A model generated the notes under the pieces. The model made no database searches and was not told the DNA's origin. It was given only the letters and a program-made list of their open reading frames with translations. From NCBI RefSeq assembly GCF_030269665.1, contig NZ_BSTS01000015.1:62001-126000 (forward strand): 64,000 nucleotides of DNA, in the 5' to 3' direction. The stretch's first letter is position 1. Each line of letters begins with the position of its first letter. The stretch comes from Actinomycetospora sp. NBRC 106375. GTDB taxonomy: Bacteria > Actinomycetota > Actinomycetes > Mycobacteriales > Pseudonocardiaceae. A program made the translations under genes and the position numbers. Below are positions 60,838 through 64,000 of the stretch, one piece after another.

Positions 60838-61605
60838 TCAGTGCTCCGGCGACGACCCCACGCGCGGCAGGACGTCGGTCGGCCTCTCCCGCGGGTCGAA
60901 CGCCCGCGGGTCCGGGCCCGGATCGTGGACGACGTCCGCGAACGCGTCCACCGCGAGGGCGACGCCGAGCACCACGGCGACCGCGACCCCGAGCGCGCCG
61001 AGGGTGTCGGTCGGGTAGTGGATCCCACGCACCACCAGCGAGAGGCCGACCGCGACGACGAGGGCCGCGAGCCCGGCGACCGCGCACAGCCGCAGCGCGC
61101 GCGGCAGGGTCGGCAGGCCGAGCACGAGCACCGCGCAGGTCACGGCGATCGAGGCCACCGACGTCGTGTGCCCGCTGGGGAACGCCAGCTCGCCGCCGCG
61201 CGTGCGCTCGACCAACGGCTTGAGCACCAGCGACGTCACGACCATCGCCGTCGTCGGACCGGCGAGCACGAGGCCCAGGCCGCGCCCGCGGCGCAGGTAC
61301 CAGGCCAGCGGCGCCAGCAGCAGGAGCGCGACGACCACCGGGAGCGGGCCGCCGAGCGCGGCGAACCCCCGCGCGAGGGAGTGGGCGATCCCGGGCTGGT
61401 CGTCGAGGACCTCGGTGATCCGGGTGTCGGCGCGACCGGCCCCCGAGTCGCCGGCGTACCGCCAGCCGAGCACGGCGGTGATCGCCGCCGCGACGCCGAT
61501 GGCGATCACCACGCGGCGGCGCACCGCCGCCACCACGAGGGGTGTGCGGCCGTCGGGGACCAGGCCGGACGGACCGGGGGACGAGCCCATGATCGAGCGC
61601 GGCAT
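60838..61605 (-). CDS. PAP2-family membrane phosphatase
   Basis: 255 residues from an ATG at 61605 (a TTG three codons before or an ATG five codons later are options; no clear ribosome site). Five to six membrane helices. The PAP2 motifs are KPLVERTRG (C1), FPSGHTTSVAS (C2) and VVRGIHYPTDTLGA (C3, with His-x4-Asp). It dephosphorylates lipid phosphates outside the membrane; in a polysaccharide neighbourhood, undecaprenyl pyrophosphate recycling is an attractive but unproven role. Transcribed toward the tRNA gene. Confidence 0.88.
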   Translation of the reverse strand: MPRSIMGSSPGPSGLVPDGRTPLVVAAVRRRVVIAIGVAAAITAVLGWRYAGDSGAGRADTRITEVLDDQPGIAHSLARGFAALGGPLPVVVALLLLAPLAWYLRRGRGLGLVLAGPTTAMVVTSLVLKPLVERTRGGELAFPSGHTTSVASIAVTCAVLVLGLPTLPRALRLCAVAGLAALVVAVGLSLVVRGIHYPTDTLGALGVAVAVVLGVALAVDAFADVVHDPGPDPRAFDPRERPTDVLPRVGSSPEH

Positions 61606-61768
61606 GGGCGGCAAGGATGCCGTACCCCCGGGGTGGGTTCAGCGGCCTCCCCGCGACGGAGGACAGTGACGTCCGACGGTCGGCGCAGCGTCAACGCCGG
61701 GGCGCACCGAACCGCCCGATCGTCGGACGCCGGACCCCGACGGGGTCGCGCGGAGCCGGAGGTGGGCG

Positions 61769-63409
61769 ATGCTCCCGGGTCGCACGACGGTCGCGCCCGA
61801 TCCCGCCGCGCGCCGGGACGAGCTGGTCGGGCGCGCCGGCGCCGCCACGCTCGCCGCCACGCGGGTGCCCGCCCCCGACCCGTGGGGCAGCCTCGCCGTC
61901 CTCGACGCCCTGCTCGACGAGGCGCGCGTCCAGGGCGATCCGGGGCTGCACGCCCTGGTGCTGCGGCAGACCCTGGTCGCCCGCGTCCTGCTGGCCGCCG
62001 CGCCGGACGGCCCCGCGCTCGACCACGCCGACGAGCGCGGGCTCGACGAGCTGATCGCCCTGAGCGCCGACCACGGCCTGACGCTCTTCGGCGCCGACGC
62101 CCAGATGCTCGTGGCGCGCCGCGCGCTGCTCGGCGACGACGAGGACGCCGCGCTCGCGGCGGTCTCGGCGGGCCTGGCGCACCTCGAGGAGCCGGTCCTG
62201 ACCGACCTCGCCCCGACCGTCGCCGAGCACCACCGCAACGTGTGCTGCTCGCGGCGCCTGGCCGCGAGCACCCTGGTCTCGCTCGGGATGCACGACCTCG
62301 CCGAGCCGCTGCTGGAGGAGGCCGGGGCCGGGGACCCGTCCCGGGAGAGCGGCGCCCTCGCCTACGAGCGGGTGCGCCTCGGCGTCTCCTGGGGCCTGCG
62401 CCTCGAGCGCGCCGGGCGTCGCGGCCAGGACCGGATGACCGGCGCGGCGGCCGTCGCCCAGGACATGCGCCGCCGGGCCGCGCCGGAGGAGCTGCCGCTG
62501 CTGCGGGCGGCGACGGTGCTCGCCCGGACCGCGCCCGGGGTCGCGACGACCGCCGCCGCGCGCCAGGCCTCCCGCCGCGACGCCGAGGCCCTCGCCCGTG
62601 GCGACCTCGTCTCGTCCCAGCACGACCGGCTGGTGACGCACCTGGCCGCCGCGCGCGCGCTCGAGCACGCCGGCGACACCGAGGCGGCGGCCGCCCTGCT
62701 CACCCGCCTGCGTGCGTGCCCGCCGCGGGGCGAGGCCAGCCTCATGCTCTCGGTGACCCGCGAGCTCGCCCGCCTGAGCGCGCGGCTCTCCGGGCCCGGC
62801 GGCGCGCCCTGCAGCGTCGACGCCGCCGTGCGCGACTACGTGGCCGACCTGGAGGAGGAGCTCTGGTCGCTGCACCGCGCCCGCGCGCTCTCCCTGCGGA
62901 CGCGGCTCGCCCATGAGCGGCTGCGCCGCGAGCACGGACAGGTGGCCGCGCTGGCCCTGGCCGACCCGCTGACCGGTCTGCCCAACCGCCGCGCGCTGGA
63001 CCGGTGCCTGTCCGAGGCGCTCGGCCCGGCCGTCGCGATGATCGACGTGGACGGCTTCAAGCAGATCAACGACACCGTCTCGCACACCCACGGCGACGAG
63101 GTGCTGCGCGGGGTCGCGGCGGCGCTGCGGTCGTCGCTGCGGGCCCCGGACCTGGTCGCCCGCTACGGCGGCGACGAGTTCGTCGTCGTCCTGCCCGACA
63201 CCGCGGTGGACGACGCCGGCGCGGCGCTCGGGCGGGCCTGCCGCGCCGTCGCGGGGCTCGCGGGCGCCGGGGGCCGGGCGGTGACGCTGTCGGTCGGGGT
63301 GGTCGGGGCCCGTCCGGGCGAGCCCGTGGCCGCCGTGCTCGCCCGCGCGGACGCCGCGATGTACGCGGTCAAGCGGGCGGGCGGGAACGCGGTGCTCACG
63401 GAGGCCTGA
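61769..63409 (+). CDS. GGDEF diguanylate cyclase with TPR-like N-terminus
   Basis: 546 residues from ATG 61769 with GGAGGTGGG upstream. Residues about 30-370 are Ala/Leu/Arg-rich helical repeats resembling TPR; a short coiled coil (SLRTRLAHERLRREHGQV) leads to the GGDEF domain from about 395. The domain has DPLTGLPNRR, MIDVDGFKQINDT and RYGGDEFVVV (active site intact), with an RAPD I-site five residues before it, so product inhibition is expected. It makes cyclic di-GMP from two GTP. No membrane segment or EAL domain. c-di-GMP often governs exopolysaccharide production, which may link it to the locus upstream; that link is inferred. Confidence 0.92.
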   Translation: MLPGRTTVAPDPAARRDELVGRAGAATLAATRVPAPDPWGSLAVLDALLDEARVQGDPGLHALVLRQTLVARVLLAAAPDGPALDHADERGLDELIALSADHGLTLFGADAQMLVARRALLGDDEDAALAAVSAGLAHLEEPVLTDLAPTVAEHHRNVCCSRRLAASTLVSLGMHDLAEPLLEEAGAGDPSRESGALAYERVRLGVSWGLRLERAGRRGQDRMTGAAAVAQDMRRRAAPEELPLLRAATVLARTAPGVATTAAARQASRRDAEALARGDLVSSQHDRLVTHLAAARALEHAGDTEAAAALLTRLRACPPRGEASLMLSVTRELARLSARLSGPGGAPCSVDAAVRDYVADLEEELWSLHRARALSLRTRLAHERLRREHGQVAALALADPLTGLPNRRALDRCLSEALGPAVAMIDVDGFKQINDTVSHTHGDEVLRGVAAALRSSLRAPDLVARYGGDEFVVVLPDTAVDDAGAALGRACRAVAGLAGAGGRAVTLSVGVVGARPGEPVAAVLARADAAMYAVKRAGGNAVLTEA

Positions 63410-63413
63410 CCGA

Positions 63414-63441
63414 GGGCGGTGCCCGGCGCGCGGGGCCGCCC
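63414..63441 (+). terminator. weak hairpin after the GGDEF gene
   Basis: GGGCGG (63414-63419) pairs with CCGCCC (63436-63441) five bases after the stop, with a 16-nt loop. Short stem; low confidence. Confidence 0.3.
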
Positions 63442-63542
63442 GGCGCACACCCCGCCGGACCGGCGGCGCAGCGGTCGTAGGATCGGCCCGCGAGCCCCGG
63501 ACCCGGGGCCGGCCCGCGCACGAGTGGGAGCCAGAAGAGCCG

Positions 63543-64000
63543 ATGCCGCCGAGCCCGACCGCCGTCGTCGTCCTCGCCGCCGGTGAGGGCACCCGGATGA
63601 ACTCGGCCACCCCGAAGGTCCTGCACCCCGTCGGCGGGCGCACCCTGCTCGGGCACGCCGTGCACGCGGCCGCGGGCACCACGCCGGACCACCTCGTCGT
63701 CGTGGTCGGCCACGAGCGCGAGCAGGTCGGCGGCCACGTCCTCGGGCTCGCCGCGGAGGTCGACCGCGAGGTCCTCACCGCGGTGCAGGACCGCCGCCGG
63801 GGCACCGGGCACGCCGTCGCGTGCGGCGTCTCCCGGCTGCCGAGCGACCTCACCGGCACCGTGCTCGTCTCCTACGGCGACGTCCCGCTGCTGGACACGG
63901 CGACGATGCGCGCGCTGCAGGCCGAGCACGCCGACGGGGACTACGCGGTGACGCTGCTCACCGCCGAGCTCGACGACCCGAGCGGGTACGGCCGCGTCGT
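63543..64000 (+). CDS. glmU: bifunctional UDP-GlcNAc pyrophosphorylase/glucosamine-1-phosphate acetyltransferase, 3' truncated by window end
   Basis: The first 152 residues are visible. VVVLAAGEGTRMNSATPKVLHPV is the uridylyltransferase nucleotide loop (LAAGxGTRM and Lys), and GTGHAVACGVSRL, SYGDVPLL and GYGRVV follow in the normal order. GlmU makes UDP-GlcNAc for peptidoglycan and other glycans. The acetyltransferase half lies outside the window. The start at 63543 is supported by a GTGGGAG site about 15 bases upstream. Confidence 0.94.
   Translation, partial: MPPSPTAVVVLAAGEGTRMNSATPKVLHPVGGRTLLGHAVHAAAGTTPDHLVVVVGHEREQVGGHVLGLAAEVDREVLTAVQDRRRGTGHAVACGVSRLPSDLTGTVLVSYGDVPLLDTATMRALQAEHADGDYAVTLLTAELDDPSGYGRV

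Noticed and set aside
1-64000. CRISPR arrays, insertion sequences, integrases, rRNA genes
   Set aside because: No regularly spaced repeats, transposase or integrase motifs, or rRNA sequence were seen on either strand.

Overview
The window is very high-GC DNA (roughly three quarters G+C by eye), with strong G/C bias at third codon positions, many GTG starts, and 4-bp GTGA/ATGA stop-start overlaps. Gene content points to an actinobacterium, most likely Pseudonocardiales (Pseudonocardia-like). The pointers are a fused glycine/sarcosine-dimethylglycine methyltransferase, a CopD-CtaG fusion like mycobacterial Rv0102, and tRNA-Gln followed by glmU. The genus is inference. I see no phage, transposase, integrase, CRISPR array or rRNA.

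Layout. 1-10.1 kb is a mixed region: a truncated DUF2235 hydrolase, a small secreted protein, membrane proteins, a membrane-anchored polysaccharide-lyase-like protein, an endonuclease/exonuclease/phosphatase-family protein, DUF1990 and SRPBCC proteins, and UDP-glucose dehydrogenase. 10.2-20.2 kb starts with a methyltransferase and is then a copper/disulfide island: a DUF5134 membrane protein with a Met/His-rich loop, a Cys-rich mini-protein, an ECF sigma factor with a zf-HC2 membrane partner, CopD-CtaG, a DsbA-like thioredoxin, a Cu(I) P-type ATPase and a VKOR homologue. 20.6-24.4 kb is a tightly coupled four-gene operon: two soluble helical proteins, a membrane protein with a Gly-rich outer loop, and an OmpA-domain lipoprotein. 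I do not recognise it as a described system. 24.6-31.4 kb holds a betaine-synthesis methyltransferase fusion, a conserved hydrolase-like protein, a Pro-rich disordered protein, a glutamate-1-semialdehyde-aminomutase-like aminotransferase and a PhyH-like dioxygenase.

31.6-60.7 kb is a Wzx/Wzy-type exopolysaccharide locus. It has galE, a NodB-type deacetylase, six glycosyltransferase genes (one a GT2-like/GT4 fusion), a GNAT protein, a Wzz-like/degenerate BY-kinase protein, Wzy, Wzx, a secreted Cys-rich protein paired with a secreted lyase, two C-methyltransferase-like proteins, an RmlC-like epimerase, an NDP-sugar epimerase, a PIG-L deacetylase, a glucose-1-phosphate cytidylyltransferase, a WbaP-like initiating phosphotransferase, and a C-terminally anchored lyase. 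Ugd at 8.8-10.1 kb may supply UDP-glucuronate. 60.7-64 kb has tRNA-Gln(UUG), a PAP2 phosphatase, a GGDEF diguanylate cyclase and the start of glmU.

How the parts fit together (inference). The polysaccharide is built on undecaprenyl phosphate by the WbaP-like enzyme and the glycosyltransferases, flipped by Wzx and polymerised by Wzy. It is then trimmed or modified outside the cell by three lyase-domain proteins of different topology. The DsbA/VKOR pair can oxidise exported Cys-containing proteins, and the copper genes probably serve cytochrome oxidase assembly.
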